From assembly GCA_937925655.1 (NCBI GenBank), contig CALAMC010000036.1, positions 1-64,000 on the forward strand: a stretch of DNA of 64,000 bases, written 5' to 3'. Source of the stretch: an uncultured candidate division Zixibacteria bacterium (GTDB lineage Bacteria > Zixibacteria > MSB-5A5 > GN15 > PGXB01). The notes under the pieces are model-generated. The model saw nothing but the letters and a program-made list of their open reading frames with translations. It did not search any database and was not told the DNA's origin. The position numbers were made by a program, and so were the translations under genes. Below are positions 62,467 to 64,000 of the stretch, piece by piece (positions within the stretch are counted from its first letter, which is position 1; the number at the start of each line of letters is the position of its first letter).

Positions 62467-64000
62467 CTATTCTTCTTTTGCCACTCTGGCGACGTCTTTG
62501 AGCTGGTCGCCTTTGTCGAGGCTGATCAGCTTTACCCCCTGCGTGTTGCGGCTGATTACTTTTATCTGCTTCACCTGCTGGCGGTTGGTTATACCCTTCC
62601 TGGTTATCAATATCAATTCCTCGTCGTCCACCACTTCTTTCACGTCGATGACATGCCCGTTGCGTTCGCTGGTTTTGATATTGATTATCCCTTTTCCCCC
62701 GCGGTTGGTGACACGGTAATCCGCGACGGCGGTGCGTTTGCCGTAACCGTTTTCCGTCACGGTCAGAAGCGTGCTTTCGCGCTTGACGACGACCATGCCG
62801 ACCACGAAATCGTCTTTACCCAGCGTGATGCCTTTGACACCATAGGCATTGCGGCCCATGGGGCGGACCTTGTCTTCGGGGAATCGTATCGCCTGGCCTT
62901 TATGGGTGGCGAGGATGATATCATAAGTGCCGTCGGTGATGGCCGCTTCGATGAGTTCATCGGTGTCGGGCAGGCTGGTGGCGATAATGCCGTCGCGGCG
63001 CGGGTTGGAGAAATTATCGAGCGGGGTTTTCTTGATGACTCCCTCACGGGTGGCCATGACGACAAAATGCTGGGCGTCGAAATCGCGCGCCCGACAGAAA
63101 GCGGTGATTTTTTCACCTTCTTTGATATTGACCATGTTGACAATGGGTTTGCCCTTGGCGAGCCGTCCGCCGGTCGGGATGGAATGCACCTTGACCCAGT
63201 ACACCTGCCCTTTATTGGAGAAAAAGAGGATGTAGTCGTGGGTCGAGGCGATAAAGAGGTGTTCGGCGAAATCGGTTTCCTTGGTTTCGATACCGATAAC
63301 ACCGCGTCCGCCGCGGTTTTGACGGCGGTATGAGGTCACCGGCAGGCGTTTGACATAACCCGAATGCGAGATGGTAATGACCATGTCTTCTTCAGCGATG
63401 AGGTCCTCGACGGTGAATTCCTCGGCCTCGTCCTGGATTTCGGTGCGACGCTCGTCGGCGTATTTATTCTTGAGTTCAATGAGTTCGTCTTTGATGATTT
63501 TCATGCGGCGCGCTTTGGAGGCGAGAATACTGCGCAGTTCCTCGATGAGTTTGATGGTCGCCAGATATTCTTCCTCTATTTTCTGTCGTTCCAAACCGGT
63601 CAGACGGGCCAGCCGCATTTCGAGGATAGCGTTGGCCTGCTTTTCGGACAGCTTGAAATTTTTCATGAGGCCGTCGCGGGCTTCGGGGGTATCTTTGGAT
63701 TTTTTGATCAGCTCGATGACGGCGTCGATATTATCCAGTGCGATTTTGTAGCCTTCAAGGATGTGGGCGCGTTCTTCGGCCTTGTTCAAATCAAACTGGG
63801 TGCGGCGGACGACGACCTCATGGCGATGGCGGATGTATTCGGACAGCATCTGTTTGAGGGTCAGGAAGTTGGGAACGCCGTCAACCAGCGTGAGCATCAT
63901 GACACCGAAGGTCGATTGCATGAAGGTATTTTTATAAAGTTGATTAAGAATAATTTCCGGCTGGCCCTCGCGCTTCAGTTCGACGACAATTCTCATGCCG
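62467..64000 (-). CDS. gyrA: DNA gyrase subunit A, C-terminal part (5' end beyond window)
   Basis: At least 511 aa visible. The breakage-reunion domain part includes FLTLKQMLSEYIRHRHEVVVRRTQ (read in two pieces) and a coiled-coil tail, then the C-terminal beta-pinwheel. A GyrA-box-like QNRGGRG (box consensus QRRGGRG/K) follows the first blade, and a second RGGKG repeat is in the last blade. GyrA over ParC is supported by the box, but the single-residue change in the box is noted. The 5' end runs past base 64000, so the start codon is not visible. Confidence 0.92.
   Translation of the reverse strand, partial: GMRIVVELKREGQPEIILNQLYKNTFMQSTFGVMMLTLVDGVPNFLTLKQMLSEYIRHRHEVVVRRTQFDLNKAEERAHILEGYKIALDNIDAVIELIKKSKDTPEARDGLMKNFKLSEKQANAILEMRLARLTGLERQKIEEEYLATIKLIEELRSILASKARRMKIIKDELIELKNKYADERRTEIQDEAEEFTVEDLIAEEDMVITISHSGYVKRLPVTSYRRQNRGGRGVIGIETKETDFAEHLFIASTHDYILFFSNKGQVYWVKVHSIPTGGRLAKGKPIVNMVNIKEGEKITAFCRARDFDAQHFVVMATREGVIKKTPLDNFSNPRRDGIIATSLPDTDELIEAAITDGTYDIILATHKGQAIRFPEDKVRPMGRNAYGVKGITLGKDDFVVGMVVVKRESTLLTVTENGYGKRTAVADYRVTNRGGKGIINIKTSERNGHVIDVKEVVDDEELILITRKGITNRQQVKQIKVISRNTQGVKLISLDKGDQLKDVARVAKEE

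Noticed and set aside
62467..64000. ATG at 63996 as the gyrA start
   Set aside because: The visible part lacks the whole N-terminal breakage-reunion domain; the frame continues beyond the window edge.

Overview
Organism: a diderm (Gram-negative type) bacterium with roughly 50 % GC. An outer membrane is indicated by a Wza-like export protein, LptB and many lipoproteins (lipobox cysteines). Typical bacterial housekeeping genes are present (groESL with a CIRCE operator, dnaE, rpoN, gyrA, hpf), but so are unusual ones: an archaeal-type GatE, a SWIB protein with a histone-H1-like tail, and a DRG/TGS-type GTPase. This mix, with no close match to a well-studied phylum, would fit an uncultured lineage of the FCB group (Zixibacteria-like); that placement is a guess. 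No rRNA, CRISPR array, phage or transposase gene was seen.

Layout. 1-210: two minus-strand tRNA genes (Val-CAC, cut by the window edge, and a CAU tRNA) with their promoter. 285-1280: TGS-domain GTPase. 1341-9997: seven-gene minus-strand polysaccharide operon (Wza, Wzz, acetyltransferase, aminotransferase, flippase, polymerase/ligase, GT4) driven by a consensus promoter at 10049-10077, back to back with the promoter of a GT2 gene (10146). 10803-19000: YfhO-like protein, SWIB protein, cytidylate-kinase-like protein, GatE, GT4, and a YeiH-type exporter with a one-helix partner. 19242-22605: iron alcohol dehydrogenase, an AT-rich KAP NTPase, a short FAD protein. 22904-25021: groES-groEL with CIRCE. 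25096-28408: coaX, TPR lipoprotein, DUF116, GNAT, and an AT-rich DUF2335 module. 29165-36560: two thioredoxin-fold proteins, DnaE, LysE exporter, M1-like peptidase. 36650-41601: crotonase, 3-hydroxyacyl-CoA dehydrogenase, fumarase, FapA-like protein. 41816-44696: three-part proton-translocating transhydrogenase. 45079-52009: NicO-type metal transporter, NUDIX, lipoprotein, a secreted ankyrin/metallo-beta-lactamase fusion, a repeat-filled 857-nt gap, alanine/sodium symporter and a small unknown gene. 52142-56162: lipoprotein PCMT, class II aldolase, large TPR lipoprotein. 56300-59231: lptB-rpoN-hpf. 59324-62404: single-polypeptide (type IIG-like) restriction-modification gene, AT-rich. 62467-64000: 3' part of gyrA.

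How the genes fit together: the polysaccharide operon makes, flips, polymerises and exports a surface glycan that may contain an acetamido-amino sugar (aminotransferase plus left-handed beta-helix acetyltransferase). Crotonase and 3-hydroxyacyl-CoA dehydrogenase form a four-carbon acyl-CoA step, and an NADPH/NADH-linked alcohol dehydrogenase and the transhydrogenase suggest fermentative or redox-balancing metabolism. The AT-rich genes (KAP NTPase, DUF2335 pair, restriction-modification protein) look like accessory insertions between core genes.

The strongest cross-cutting observation is that seven genes have a recognisable -10 box ending only 5-7 nt before the start codon and no Shine-Dalgarno sequence, in several cases with a good -35 box 16-18 nt upstream. 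They are predicted to make leaderless mRNAs, while most other genes have clear GGAGG-type sites. Intergenic regions also carry many hairpins and a diverged two-copy repeat (49542-49977) that no coding feature explains.
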